Positions 1-8,744 of a stretch of 64,000 bases of DNA are shown here, piece after piece. Source of the DNA: DYEP01 sp040755615 (lineage in GTDB: Bacteria > Bacillota > Sulfobacillia > DUSP01 > DYEP01); contig JBFMAL010000010.1 in the NCBI GenBank assembly GCA_040755615.1, positions 5,620 to 69,619 on the forward strand, in the 5' to 3' direction. Each line of letters opens with the position of its first letter. The first letter of the stretch is position 1. The translations under genes and the position numbers were made by a program. The notes below the pieces were generated by a model. That model ran no database searches and was not told the DNA's origin. It saw only the letters and a list, made by a program, of their open reading frames with translations.

Positions 1-1008
1 CCCAGCGTGAACGAAATACACCGGGCGCGGAGCGATATGGACGATCCTCTTTATGAGGATATAGACTCGCCTGTACCAGGGCTCACGCACCGGTACCCGG
101 ACAGGGTGCTGCTTTTGGTGACAGACCAGTGCTCCATGTACTGCAGGCACTGTACCAGGAGGAGATTCGCAGGGCAAACGGACAGGGCGCGTACCCGGGA
201 AGAGATCGATGCGGGCATCGAGTACGTGAGGAACACTCCGGTTGTGCGTGACGTGCTGCTGTCCGGCGGTGACGGCCTGCTGATCTCCGACGAGCTGCTT
301 GAGTATACCATCGCCAAGCTGCGCGAGATCCCCCACGTCGAGTTGATCCGCATCGGTTCGCGTACCCCTGTAGTGCTCCCGCAGCGCATTACCACAAAGC
401 TGGTAGACATGCTGAAGAAGTACCATCCCATCTTCCTGAACACGCATTTCAACCACCCGAAGGAGTTTACGGCAGAGTCGAGAGCGGCGTGCAACCGCCT
501 GGCCGACGCCGGCATTCCTGTGGGGAACCAGACGGTGCTGATGAGGCGGATCAACGACTGCCCTGTTACGATGAGAAAGCTCATGCAGGGCCTGCTCACA
601 ATGAGGGTTCGTCCCTATTACCTGTTCCAGTGCGATCTATCACCGGGCCTTGAGCACTTCAGGACGCCTGTCAGCCGCGGTATAGAGATGATAGAAATGT
701 TGCGAGGACACACGTCCGGCCTCGCGGTTCCCACGTTCTGCGTGGACGCACCCGGGGGTGGCGGGAAGATCCCGGTCATGCCGCAGTACCTCATATCACA
801 GGCGCCCGGCAAGATTATCCTCAGGAATTACGAGGGTACAATAGCAATGTATACCGAACCTGCGAATACCGAGGCGTATGAGATGCCATGTCCCGTTTGC
901 GGCACGAACCACCAAGAGCTGGATGTGGGAGTGGGCAGGTTGTTTTCCGAGAAGCAGATCGCGCTCGAGCCGTTAGATCTGAAACGGGCAAAGAGGCGGA
1001 AGCATTAA
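1..1008 (+). CDS. kamA: Lysine 2,3-aminomutase-type radical SAM enzyme (5' end outside window)
   Basis: KamA-family PLP- and SAM-dependent aminomutase, which moves the alpha-amino group of lysine to the beta carbon. The frame is open to base 1, and the residues before the GTG at 7 already resemble the family, so the N-terminal part lies outside the window. Visible are the DSPVPGLTHRYPDRVL segment, the radical SAM motif CxxxCxxC (codons starting at 130, 142 and 151), LSGGD, and VDAPGGGGK, whose lysine is the PLP anchor in the family. The Asp of QCDLS and the Asp of VDAPGG correspond to the two substrate-binding aspartates of lysine 2,3-aminomutase; glutamate mutases carry Lys and Asn there. 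Lysine is thus the likely substrate, but a related diamino acid such as ornithine cannot be excluded. The gene precedes a separately promoted methyltransferase operon. Confidence 0.85.
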   Translation, partial: PSVNEIHRARSDMDDPLYEDIDSPVPGLTHRYPDRVLLLVTDQCSMYCRHCTRRRFAGQTDRARTREEIDAGIEYVRNTPVVRDVLLSGGDGLLISDELLEYTIAKLREIPHVELIRIGSRTPVVLPQRITTKLVDMLKKYHPIFLNTHFNHPKEFTAESRAACNRLADAGIPVGNQTVLMRRINDCPVTMRKLMQGLLTMRVRPYYLFQCDLSPGLEHFRTPVSRGIEMIEMLRGHTSGLAVPTFCVDAPGGGGKIPVMPQYLISQAPGKIILRNYEGTIAMYTEPANTEAYEMPCPVCGTNHQELDVGVGRLFSEKQIALEPLDLKRAKRRKH

Positions 1009-1102
1009 CGAAAACCGGGCAGAATGCCCGAATATTGGCGCCGGAGAGCGGACAGCCCTGGCATATCCGGCCAGGAAGCGTGCGAAAAACCCACCACCCG
1101 AC

Positions 1103-1118
1103 TGGTACGATGCTTGCA
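1103..1118 (+). promoter_or_regulatory. Sigma-54 (-24/-12) promoter of the methyltransferase operon
   Basis: TGGTACG, four bases, then TTGCA. The GG and GC are exactly ten bases apart, as sigma-54 requires, and the match to consensus YTGGYACG-N4-TTGCA is complete. It lies 57 bases before the corrinoid protein start. The sigma-54 gene rpoN is at 47945-49312. No enhancer-binding activator gene was recognised in the window. Confidence 0.75.
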
Positions 1119-1174
1119 CGTTGAACTTTTTGACCCTCGCTACTGCCCTAAACTTCCCCAAAAGGAGGAGCGAG

Positions 1175-1834
1175 ATGAACGAGCTGTTGAAGAGATTACG
1201 GAATGCCATTGTGGAAGGAGACGAGGATCAAGCGCTGCAGGCGACACGAGATGCTTTGGACAGCGGCATGGACCCGGTGGCCATCGTGTCCGACGGGCTT
1301 GCTGCCGCTATGAACGAGATCGGTCGCCTCTGGAATGAGGAGGAGATCTTCCTGCCCGAAGTTGTCTTCTCCGCACAGATATTCAAAGAATGTATGGAGC
1401 TGGTAGAACCTGCGCTGCTTGAAGGCAAGAGCACCGAGCCTGCTGCCCACTTTGTGCTGGGGACCGTCAAAGGTGACCTGCACGACCTCGGTAAGAATAT
1501 GGTAGGTACCATGCTGCAGACTGCGGGCTTCCGCGTGCACGACCTGGGTAAGGACGTACCAGCGGAGCGGTTTGTGGAAAAGGTGAAGGAACTCGGGTCT
1601 GCTCTGGTCGGTCTTTCCGCTCTACTCACTACTACTATGCTTGAGCAGAAGCGGGTGATCGAGGCCCTGGAGCAAGCGGGGCTGAGAGACAGGGTGAAGG
1701 TGCTCGTCGGTGGCGCACCTGTAACGGACAGCTGGGCGCGCGAAGTGGGTGCCGACGGATATGCGCCCAACGCTCCTCAGGCCACCGAAATCGCAAAAAG
1801 GCTGCTCTCTCAGATGAAGGAGGGTAGCAACTGA
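1175..1834 (+). CDS. Corrinoid (cobalamin-binding) methyltransferase partner protein
   Basis: 219-residue B12-binding protein of the MtbC/MttC/MtgC type. It carries the methyl group as methylcob(III)amide between two methyltransferases. Residues 1-90 are the helical cap domain. The Rossmann-like corrinoid domain follows with GDLHDLGKN (100-108), His103 being the lower axial cobalt ligand, then SALLTTTM and VGGAPV near the nucleotide loop. I chose the ATG at 1175 because AAAGGAGG ends 6 bases before it and the cap domain begins there. The stop overlaps the start of the MttB-family gene by one base (ATGA), indicating coupled translation. First gene after the sigma-54 promoter. Confidence 0.9.
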   Translation: MNELLKRLRNAIVEGDEDQALQATRDALDSGMDPVAIVSDGLAAAMNEIGRLWNEEEIFLPEVVFSAQIFKECMELVEPALLEGKSTEPAAHFVLGTVKGDLHDLGKNMVGTMLQTAGFRVHDLGKDVPAERFVEKVKELGSALVGLSALLTTTMLEQKRVIEALEQAGLRDRVKVLVGGAPVTDSWAREVGADGYAPNAPQATEIAKRLLSQMKEGSN

Positions 1835-3297
1835 TGAGAAACGAGGGCAAATTCCGGATACTCTCCCAGCCCGAAGTGGAACGCATACACGAAGAAGCGC
1901 TCCGTGTGCTGGAGAGGACAGGCGTGTACTTTGACTGTGATGAAGCGCTGGACGTGCTGGAAGCCGCGGGCGCCAGCGTGAACCGGGCGACCAGCGTGGT
2001 TCGATTCCCGAGGCAGCTCGTGATGGATGCGATAAAACTTGCGCCTTCCGAGATTCAACTACATGACAGGGAAGGTAACCCTTCTGTGTTGCTTGGAGGA
2101 GATCGGGTCCACTTCGATCCCGGGTCCTCCGGTGTCCGGTTCATGGAATCGGACGGAGTCACCGTGAGGGAGTCAAGAGCGGAAGACCTAAAGAAGATCG
2201 TACAGGTGACGGACGCATTACCCCACATAGAGCTGCAGTCCACGGCGGTTGTGGCCAACGATGTTCCCAAGGAAATCGCCGACTCTTACAGGCTCTACAT
2301 CGTCCTTTCGCATTCGAAAAAGCCTATCATCACAGGGGCATTCAGTGTGGACGGACTGTTCGATATGAAGGAGCTCCTGTCCGCGGTGGCGGGAGGCGAT
2401 GAAGCGCTAGCCAAAAAGCCCAGGGCCGTATTTGATATCTGCCCCTCACCGCCGCTGAAATGGACGCACATCAGCGCGCGCAATATCATGGACTGCGCAA
2501 AGCTCGGGCTGCCGATGGAGTTTGTATCTATGCCTATGCCCGGCGCCGCATCTCCCGCAACCATCGCCGGGTCAGTGGTGATTCACACGGCGGAAACCCT
2601 TAGCGGTACCACGCTCGCGCAACTGGTGAAGCCCGGCGCAGCGGTCGTCTGGGGTGGAGCCCCCGTGGTGTTTGATATGCGCTCGGGTACCACCCCCATG
2701 AGCGCGGTGGAAGCGACGATGATCGGTTGCGCCAGCACCCAGATGGGGAAATTCTACGGCCTACCCACGCACACATATACCTGCCTGTCTGACTCCAAGT
2801 GCAACGATGCGCAGGCGGGTCTTGAGACGGCAATGGGTGCGGTGATGGGGGCACTTGCAGGTATAAACGTGATATCAGGCCCCGGCATGCTGGACTTTGT
2901 AGGTACCATGAGCCTTGAGAAGCTGGTGATAGACAACGAGATATGTGGTTTGATACTGAGGCTCCTCCGGGGTATCGACGTGACCGACGATACACTTGCA
3001 ACAGATCTCATCGTGGAGCTGGGACCCGGCGGAGATTACCTGAACACAAAACACACGCGGCAATGGTTTAAGAAAGAAGTGTATATACCGGGTCCTGCCA
3101 TCGACCGCAAAGACCGGAAGACTTGGGAGGCGCAGGGCTTTACCACATCCGAGCAAAGAGCGAGAAAAGTGGTCGCGGAGATTCTGAAGCAGAAGGAATT
3201 GGAAGGCCCGTGTGACGCAAAGCTTTTGCTGGATGAAGCGATGAAGGCAGTGAAAAAGAGAGCAGGCGCGGATAATCTGCCCCTTGGCCCAAAGTAG
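1834..3297 (+). CDS. MttB-family methylamine/betaine:corrinoid methyltransferase, non-pyrrolysine
   Basis: 487-residue member of the trimethylamine methyltransferase superfamily (COG5598), expected to demethylate a quaternary or tertiary amine and pass the methyl to the upstream corrinoid protein. The frame is open throughout with no internal TAG, so it is a non-pyrrolysine type, like MtgB (glycine betaine), MtpB (proline betaine) or MtcB (carnitine). Family features include the N-terminal VERIHEEALRVLERTGV segment, FDPGSSGV and the glycine-rich VWGGAPVVFDMRSG stretch. The substrate cannot be read from the sequence. The neighbouring corrinoid and methyltetrahydrofolate methyltransferase genes show that methyl groups are fed to tetrahydrofolate. 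Confidence 0.85.
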   Translation: MRNEGKFRILSQPEVERIHEEALRVLERTGVYFDCDEALDVLEAAGASVNRATSVVRFPRQLVMDAIKLAPSEIQLHDREGNPSVLLGGDRVHFDPGSSGVRFMESDGVTVRESRAEDLKKIVQVTDALPHIELQSTAVVANDVPKEIADSYRLYIVLSHSKKPIITGAFSVDGLFDMKELLSAVAGGDEALAKKPRAVFDICPSPPLKWTHISARNIMDCAKLGLPMEFVSMPMPGAASPATIAGSVVIHTAETLSGTTLAQLVKPGAAVVWGGAPVVFDMRSGTTPMSAVEATMIGCASTQMGKFYGLPTHTYTCLSDSKCNDAQAGLETAMGAVMGALAGINVISGPGMLDFVGTMSLEKLVIDNEICGLILRLLRGIDVTDDTLATDLIVELGPGGDYLNTKHTRQWFKKEVYIPGPAIDRKDRKTWEAQGFTTSEQRARKVVAEILKQKELEGPCDAKLLLDEAMKAVKKRAGADNLPLGPK

Positions 3298-3307
3298 GAG
3301 GTAGGAC

Positions 3308-4111
3308 ATGTTTATTGTCGGTGAAAAGATCAACACAAGCAGAAAGAAGATCAACCAGGCGGTTGTAGCGAGAGACGCCGATTACATTTTGAAAGTCGCC
3401 GGCGAACAGTTGGACGCCGGAGCCGACATGATAGACGTCAATGCCGGGACTCTGGTAGACGGCGAACCTGACGCGCTGAGATGGCTTGTCCAGATCATCC
3501 AGGAGAGGTTTGACGTACCTCTCTGCATAGACAGCCCGAACTCCGCAGCGCTTCTTGCGGCCCTGTCCGTGCATAAGGGGAGGGCCATGGTCAACTCGGT
3601 CACCATGGAAAAGGAACGCATGAGCGCGATCCTTCCAGTTGTCCTTCGCTTCGGATGCAAGGTCGTGGCGTTATGCATGGATGATAACGGCATCCCCGAC
3701 ACTGCCCAACAAAGGCTTGATATCGCCAGGCGGCTGGTGGCCCGCCTTGAGAGCGAGGGCATAAACAGAGAGGATATCTACCTTGACCCCCTCGTCCGGC
3801 CTATCAGCACTGGCGATAACTTCGGCATGGCCGTGCTTGATACACTAAGAGGCATCAGCGCAGAACTTCCCGGGGTCCACACTATCTGTGGTCTATCAAA
3901 TGTGTCGTACGGTCTTCCCGAGCGGGCGCTGCTCAACAGGACATTCCTCGCAATGTGCATTGCGTCAGGACTTGATTCCGCCATTTTGGATCCCAACGAC
4001 AATCGGCTGATGGCGTGCTTGCACTCGGCGTGGGCGCTTGCTGGCAGGGACAAGTTCTGCAGGAAATATCTGAAAGCGCACCGGGCAGGAAAACTCAGCG
4101 CGGATGTCTAA
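3308..4111 (+). CDS. Methyltetrahydrofolate:corrinoid methyltransferase (MtgA/AcsE-like)
   Basis: 267-residue single-domain pterin-binding TIM barrel that moves the methyl group from methyl-corrinoid protein to tetrahydrofolate, or the reverse. The N-terminus VGEKIN, the DVNAGT motif around residue 45 and CIDSPN around 78 are those of the MtgA, AcsE and MetH pterin-binding family. An ATG start follows a GGAGGT site, 10 bases after the mttB-like stop. With the two genes before it, it completes a three-protein system that delivers methyl groups to the one-carbon pool, probably into a Wood-Ljungdahl-type pathway not seen in this window. Confidence 0.85.
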   Translation: MFIVGEKINTSRKKINQAVVARDADYILKVAGEQLDAGADMIDVNAGTLVDGEPDALRWLVQIIQERFDVPLCIDSPNSAALLAALSVHKGRAMVNSVTMEKERMSAILPVVLRFGCKVVALCMDDNGIPDTAQQRLDIARRLVARLESEGINREDIYLDPLVRPISTGDNFGMAVLDTLRGISAELPGVHTICGLSNVSYGLPERALLNRTFLAMCIASGLDSAILDPNDNRLMACLHSAWALAGRDKFCRKYLKAHRAGKLSADV

Positions 4112-4229
4112 CTATAAACACCCGTGAGTTGAACTTTATAGGGGAGGTGGTAGCACCGGCCTTTAAGAAGTTTTCTCCCGACAGATCATGGGCTCCTGAA
4201 AAAGAACGTTTTCAAGGAGGTAATCTCGG

Positions 4230-5789
4230 GTGGAACAAAACTTCGGCGCATTGTCGCTGCTGCCTCCCCTTATAGCCATCGGTCTGGCTATCTGGACGAA
4301 GCAGGTCATTCTTTCGTTGTTCATCGGTGTGGCGGTAGGTACATTCGTCTTCAACGGCTACGCGGTGCTCCCCGCTTTTTTTGACCTGATTGAGCGCATT
4401 GTGGCACAGATGACGGATGATTGGCAGGCAAGAGTCCTAATCTTTACATGTCTTCTTGGCGGTATCGTGGGCCTGGTCCAGAAATCAGGCGGTTTTCGTT
4501 CCTTCGGCGAATGGGCCGGAAAGCGCGTGAAGACCAGAAAGGGAGCGCAGATCCTTACGTGGCTGGCTGGCGTGGTCATTTTCTTTGACGACTACTTCAA
4601 CACCCTCACGGTCGGCTCCGTCATGAGGCCCCTCACCGACAGGTACAGAGTATCCCGTGAGAAACTGGCATACATCGTAGACTCCACCGCAGCACCCGTC
4701 TGCGTCCTGATCCCGATCTCGACCTGGGTCGCTTACATTGTATCCCTCATTGCAGCGGAGTTTACCAATGCGGGAATTGAAACAAGTCCGTTCCTCGCCT
4801 ACATCACGTCCATTCCTTACAACCTCTACGCGCTCGCTGCTGTGGCCATGGTAGTCATGATCGCTGCGACGGACCTCGAGTTCGGCCCCATGGCCAAAGC
4901 GGAAAAGCGGGCCATGCTTACAGGCGATGTATCAAGACCTGGAGTGACGGAAGTCCCCGGTCAGGATATCGCGTTGCTTAAGCCGGCTGAGAAGGGTTCC
5001 GCGTCTGACATGTTTCTTCCCATTATCACCCTGGTAGCCGTGACGATCATCGGCATTCTCTACACCGGCGGGTTCTTTGAGGGCGCAAGCTTCCAGGAGG
5101 CTGTTGGCGATGCAGATTCTGCTACGGCGCTCCTTTATGCGACCCTTCTGGCCAACGTTGTCGCAGTGGTATGGTATGCGATACGGAGGGTTGTGCCCAT
5201 CATGGAATCCATGGAAGCCGTCGCTACCGGGATCAAGTCGATGGTGCCCGCGCTGTGCATCCTTATACTGGCATGGGCCATCGGCGGTGTCAGCTCGGAC
5301 CTCGGTACCGGGGCCTACGTTGCTGAGATAGTGGGCAGCACGCTTCCCGGGTGGTCCATACCGATCATCCTCTTCATCGTGGCCTGCTTCATCTCATTTT
5401 CGACCGGTACGTCCTGGGGTACCTTCGCCATCGTCATGCCTCTCGCAGTACCGATCGGGCTTCAGACACACGCGGATCTGCTGGTGGTGATCGGGGCGGT
5501 ACTGGCGGGCGGAATCTTCGGGGACCACTGCTCGCCGATATCTGATACGACAGTTCTGTCGTCTACAGGTTCTGCGTGTAACCATATCGACCACGTGACA
5601 ACCCAGATACCATACGCGGTCGTTGCAGCTGCGTGCGCTGCTGTGGGCTTCCTCGTGGCGGGTCTTGTACCCAACGCCATACTGGCGGTAGTCGTCACTC
5701 TCGGGCTCCTCTTTGCGGTCGCATGGTATCTCCACAGGCGCGGCGAGGTATTGCCTGAGATAAAGGCAAAGAAGGCCGCCACTCACTGA
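4230..5789 (+). CDS. nhaC: NhaC-family Na+/H+ antiporter
   Basis: 519-residue, highly hydrophobic integral membrane protein with about a dozen transmembrane segments. It matches the NhaC family (Na+/H+ or substrate-coupled antiport): DDYFNTLTVGSVMRPLTDRYRVSR around 120-150, FSTGTSWGTF near 390 and GDHCSPISDTTVLSS near 430 are family hallmarks. GTG start 9 bases after AAGGAGG. NhaC-like genes accompany described clostridial ornithine degradation clusters, so a role in ornithine uptake or product exchange is plausible but unproven. A strong hairpin follows the gene, so it is probably transcribed separately from ord. Confidence 0.85.
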   Translation: MEQNFGALSLLPPLIAIGLAIWTKQVILSLFIGVAVGTFVFNGYAVLPAFFDLIERIVAQMTDDWQARVLIFTCLLGGIVGLVQKSGGFRSFGEWAGKRVKTRKGAQILTWLAGVVIFFDDYFNTLTVGSVMRPLTDRYRVSREKLAYIVDSTAAPVCVLIPISTWVAYIVSLIAAEFTNAGIETSPFLAYITSIPYNLYALAAVAMVVMIAATDLEFGPMAKAEKRAMLTGDVSRPGVTEVPGQDIALLKPAEKGSASDMFLPIITLVAVTIIGILYTGGFFEGASFQEAVGDADSATALLYATLLANVVAVVWYAIRRVVPIMESMEAVATGIKSMVPALCILILAWAIGGVSSDLGTGAYVAEIVGSTLPGWSIPIILFIVACFISFSTGTSWGTFAIVMPLAVPIGLQTHADLLVVIGAVLAGGIFGDHCSPISDTTVLSSTGSACNHIDHVTTQIPYAVVAAACAAVGFLVAGLVPNAILAVVVTLGLLFAVAWYLHRRGEVLPEIKAKKAATH

Positions 5790-5821
5790 GTGTCAGTATA
5801 GTATAGGGCTGTCTCTAAACG

Positions 5822-5865
5822 AGGGCGGAAATACCCAACAGGGTTTTCTGCCCTTTAAATGTTTC
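5822..5865 (+). terminator. Hairpin terminator after nhaC
   Basis: Bases 5822-5836 pair with 5841-5854 (AGGGCGGAAA then ACCC against GGGTTTTC then TGCCCT) with one bulged T, one G-U pair and an AACA loop. A T-rich tail follows (TTTAAATGTTT). Confidence 0.7.
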
Positions 5866-5920
5866 GGGGCCATTTGGACAACACTAGTTTTTAAGAGAAG
5901 TCGGATGGAAAAGAAGGACA

Positions 5921-5940
5921 TTTATGCATCAATGTATAAA
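5921..5940. promoter_or_regulatory. 20-bp palindrome upstream of the ornithine operon
   Basis: TTTATGCAT-CA-ATGTATAAA is a nearly perfect inverted repeat (one mismatch) ending 35 bases before the ord start. A regulator-binding site is the natural reading. It lacks the TGNAT-N4-ATNCA spacing of an ArgR box, so the regulator is unknown. Confidence 0.4.
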
Positions 5941-5975
5941 TGCTAGTAAGAGGACAATGAGGGGAGGGAACCCGC

Positions 5976-7013
5976 ATGCCGAGAGAAATCCGGGTTGGGT
6001 TCTGGGGTATCGGGGCCATGGGCAAAGGTATGGTCCGGTGTGTGAGCCGAAAACCCGGCATGAGAATAGTCAGCGCTATTGTGCCCGCGGGCCACGGTGA
6101 GGGCGCCGACCTCGGCCGATTGGCAGGCTTGCCTGAGGATATGGGCGTCACCTGTATGGCGGATGTAGGACGGGCGCTCGACGAGGGAAAACCGGACGTG
6201 GTGCTTCACGCCACCGCATCCTTTGTAAGAGAGGTATACCCTCAGATCACCGAACTGCTGAAGCGCGGCATCAACGTCATCTCCATCGCGGAAGAAATGT
6301 CGTTCCCGTATATCCGGGAACCCGAGCTTGCCAGGAGCCTGGATGAACTGGCGAAGCAAAACGGCGCCACGGTCCTGGGTACCGGAATCAACCCGGGATT
6401 CGTGCTGGACACGCTCATTATCGCCCTGACCGGCATCTGTCAGGATGTAAGAATGATCAAAGCGGCGAGGATAAACGACCTGTCGCCTTTTGGGCCCACG
6501 GTCATGAAGACTCAGGGCGTGGGCACCACGCCCGAGGAGTTTGAACGCGGTCTCGAGGATGGGAGTATCGTGGGGCATGTGGGGTTTCCGGAGAGCATCT
6601 CGCTGATCGCCAGGGCGGTCGGATGGGAAATAGATGAGATACGGCAGAGCCGGGAACCCATTATCTCAAAGACGTACAGGGAGACGCCTCACGCCCGTGT
6701 CGAGCCGGGCATGGTGGCAGGATGCAGGCATACTGCCATGGGGCTGAAGAAAGGCGAACCGCTGATAACACTCGAGCACCCACAGCAGATTCTCCCTCAC
6801 CTTGACGGTGTAGATACGGGCGACTACATACAAATCGAAGGTACACCCCCGGTGAACCTCACGATCAAGCCGGAGATTCCGGGAGGGACAGGCACTGTGG
6901 CCATAGCATGCAACATGATCCCTGTGGTGATCGATGCGCCGCCGGGGCTTGCTACGATGGCGGATCTGCCTGTCCCCAGAGCGATCCTAGGCCAGTGGAG
7001 GAAGGGGGACTGA
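5976..7013 (+). CDS. ord: 2,4-Diaminopentanoate dehydrogenase
   Basis: 345-residue NAD(P)-dependent amine dehydrogenase that oxidatively deaminates (2R,4S)-2,4-diaminopentanoate to 2-amino-4-oxopentanoate, the redox step of oxidative ornithine fermentation. The N-terminal Rossmann motif GIGAMG is at 11-16; family residues include VLHATASF and GTGINPGFVLD. ATG start after GGGGAGGGAA. It heads an almost gap-free operon (ortA starts 3-6 bases after its stop), and the order ord-ortA-ortB-oraS-oraE matches the cluster described in Clostridium sticklandii, which makes the call firm. Confidence 0.92.
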   Translation: MPREIRVGFWGIGAMGKGMVRCVSRKPGMRIVSAIVPAGHGEGADLGRLAGLPEDMGVTCMADVGRALDEGKPDVVLHATASFVREVYPQITELLKRGINVISIAEEMSFPYIREPELARSLDELAKQNGATVLGTGINPGFVLDTLIIALTGICQDVRMIKAARINDLSPFGPTVMKTQGVGTTPEEFERGLEDGSIVGHVGFPESISLIARAVGWEIDEIRQSREPIISKTYRETPHARVEPGMVAGCRHTAMGLKKGEPLITLEHPQQILPHLDGVDTGDYIQIEGTPPVNLTIKPEIPGGTGTVAIACNMIPVVIDAPPGLATMADLPVPRAILGQWRKGD

Positions 7014-7018
7014 TATTG

Positions 7019-7333
7019 ATGCCGGAAAAAGGCGCGTGGGTTGAAGTCTATAACATAGTTCTCCCAGCCGGATCGCGGGCGCCTCAGGTACCCCGGGACA
7101 CGCAGGATGTACCTCTTGAGATGAGGGTGAGAGGCTTTCTTCTTGCCGAGGCAGAGCTAGGCAAAGAGTGTACAATCAGAACGCTTTCAGGCAGACAGGT
7201 CAAGGGGATTTTAGTGAACGATTCACCGCGGCACGTGCACGATTTCGGTGAACCGGTTCGGGAGCTCCTTGAAATAGGACCCGAGGTCAGACGCATGCTC
7301 TGGCCCTCGTTATGGGGTGGCAGCGATGAATAA
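7019..7333 (+). CDS. ortA: 2-Amino-4-ketopentanoate thiolase, alpha subunit
   Basis: 104-residue small subunit of the thiolase that splits 2-amino-4-oxopentanoate with CoA into acetyl-CoA and alanine. Family features are WVEVYNIVLP at the N-terminus, the TIRTLSGRQVKG segment and HDFGEPV. The start is the ATG at 7019; a TTG three bases earlier (7016) is equally possible. It lies directly behind ord, and its end overlaps ortB by 8 bases. Confidence 0.9.
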   Translation: MPEKGAWVEVYNIVLPAGSRAPQVPRDTQDVPLEMRVRGFLLAEAELGKECTIRTLSGRQVKGILVNDSPRHVHDFGEPVRELLEIGPEVRRMLWPSLWGGSDE

Positions 7334-8744
7334 GAGCTACGAAGCGGTCATGAGCAGAAAGAACAAGATTATGATCGACGCCGTGGGGCTTGACTACACG
7401 CAGTTTGAGCGCGGGCCATTAGCATTTGATTACGAGGGTATGATGCGCTCAGCGGGCTATTCGATAGAGCGAGTAAAGCAGATCCAGGCGGAGACCTCCG
7501 TGGGAGACACCCCTTTGATCGAACTGCGCAACCTGGAAACGCTAGTGCGCAGGATGGCGCCGCCGGGCAAAGGCGCGAGAATACTGGTAAAGGACGAAGC
7601 CGCAAACCCCTCGGGGAGTTTCAAGGAGAGGCGCGCGGCGCTGTCGGTGTACCAGGCTGCAAAGCAAGGATACAAGGGCGTGATAGCTGCCACCAGCGGC
7701 AACTACGGCGCGGCAGTGGCCTCCCAGGCGGCCATGAGGGGCCTCAAATGTATAGTAGTCCAGGAAGTGTATGATAGCCGCGGCCTCGGACAGCCCGAGA
7801 TTCTGGAGAAGGGCAGGCGATGCGAGGCGTACGGGGCTGAGGTACTGCAGCTCAGTGTGGGGCCTGAGCTGTTCTATGTATTCCTGCTCTTGCTTGAGGA
7901 AACGGGGTTCTTCAACGCGTCGCTGTACACGCCGTTTGCCATCGCGGGCGTGGAGACGCTGGGGTACGAGGTGGGCAGGCAGGTGATGGAGCGCTACGGC
8001 AGGCAGCCCGATGCGGTGCTCATCACCCACGCGGGAGGCGGCAACGTCACGGGCACCGCCAGGGGCCTATTACAAGCTGGTTGCGATCGCACCAAGGTGG
8101 TGGGCGTTTCCGTGGACCTTTCGGGGCTTCACATGGCCTCTGACAGAGACTTTAACAGAAAATCGTTTACTACGGGTCACACCGGTTTCGGCGTGCCATT
8201 TGCGACCTGGCCCGACAGGGCGGACGTGCCGAGAAACGCTGCCAGGCCCTTAAGGTATCTGGACCGGTACGTCACTGTTACCCAGGGCGAGGTGTTCTAT
8301 GTGACGGAGCTGCTGGCCCAGCTCGAGGGACTCGAGCGCGGGCCCGCAGGCAACACGTCCCTGGCCGCTGCGCTGTCCATTGCTGCGGAGATGGACGAGG
8401 ACCAGATCCTGGTGGTGCAGGAAACAGAGTACACCGGCGCAGGGAAGCACCCGACTGCCCAGCTCACGTTCGCCCGGCAGAACGGCATCACAGTACGGAG
8501 AGGCGACCCGGCGGAGAGCATACCGGGAGAACTCATCGTAATACCAGAGGGCCCGCATCAGGTGAAGGCAAAGGACATTGACCTGAGCGCGCTTGCCCGC
8601 TCATACATAAGGAATGCGCTGGAACGATCGGGCGTCAGACAACCCGATGAATTTGAAATCGAGTTTCTTGCAAAAGAGGTCAAAAGAGATCGTGAGTTCG
8701 TAAAAGGCGTGATAGATGAGGTAACAGGAGGAAGGGAAAAGTGA
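7326..8744 (+). CDS. ortB: 2-Amino-4-ketopentanoate thiolase, beta subunit
   Basis: 472-residue PLP enzyme of the threonine synthase/tryptophan synthase-beta fold that forms the catalytic part of AKP thiolase with OrtA. The Schiff-base lysine is Lys100 in NPSGSFKERR. A phosphate-binding glycine loop (THAGGGNVTG) and SGNYGAAVASQ follow, as expected for fold type II. The ATG at 7326 overlaps the ortA stop; an in-frame GTG lies 9 bases earlier. The stop overlaps the oraS GTG by 4 bases. Confidence 0.92.
   Translation: MNKSYEAVMSRKNKIMIDAVGLDYTQFERGPLAFDYEGMMRSAGYSIERVKQIQAETSVGDTPLIELRNLETLVRRMAPPGKGARILVKDEAANPSGSFKERRAALSVYQAAKQGYKGVIAATSGNYGAAVASQAAMRGLKCIVVQEVYDSRGLGQPEILEKGRRCEAYGAEVLQLSVGPELFYVFLLLLEETGFFNASLYTPFAIAGVETLGYEVGRQVMERYGRQPDAVLITHAGGGNVTGTARGLLQAGCDRTKVVGVSVDLSGLHMASDRDFNRKSFTTGHTGFGVPFATWPDRADVPRNAARPLRYLDRYVTVTQGEVFYVTELLAQLEGLERGPAGNTSLAAALSIAAEMDEDQILVVQETEYTGAGKHPTAQLTFARQNGITVRRGDPAESIPGELIVIPEGPHQVKAKDIDLSALARSYIRNALERSGVRQPDEFEIEFLAKEVKRDREFVKGVIDEVTGGREK

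Noticed and set aside
1016..1030. Short hairpin after kamA as a terminator
   Set aside because: GGGCA/TGCCC with a short loop is present, but no T run follows, so termination there is not supported.
1834..3297. Pyrrolysine-containing methyltransferase
   Set aside because: The frame is open from start to stop with no internal TAG, and no pyl genes are visible.
4137..4160. T-box-like string (GGTGGTAGCACCGG) before nhaC
   Set aside because: It resembles the T-box core but has an extra base, no specifier stem upstream in the 120-base spacer and no clear terminator after it.
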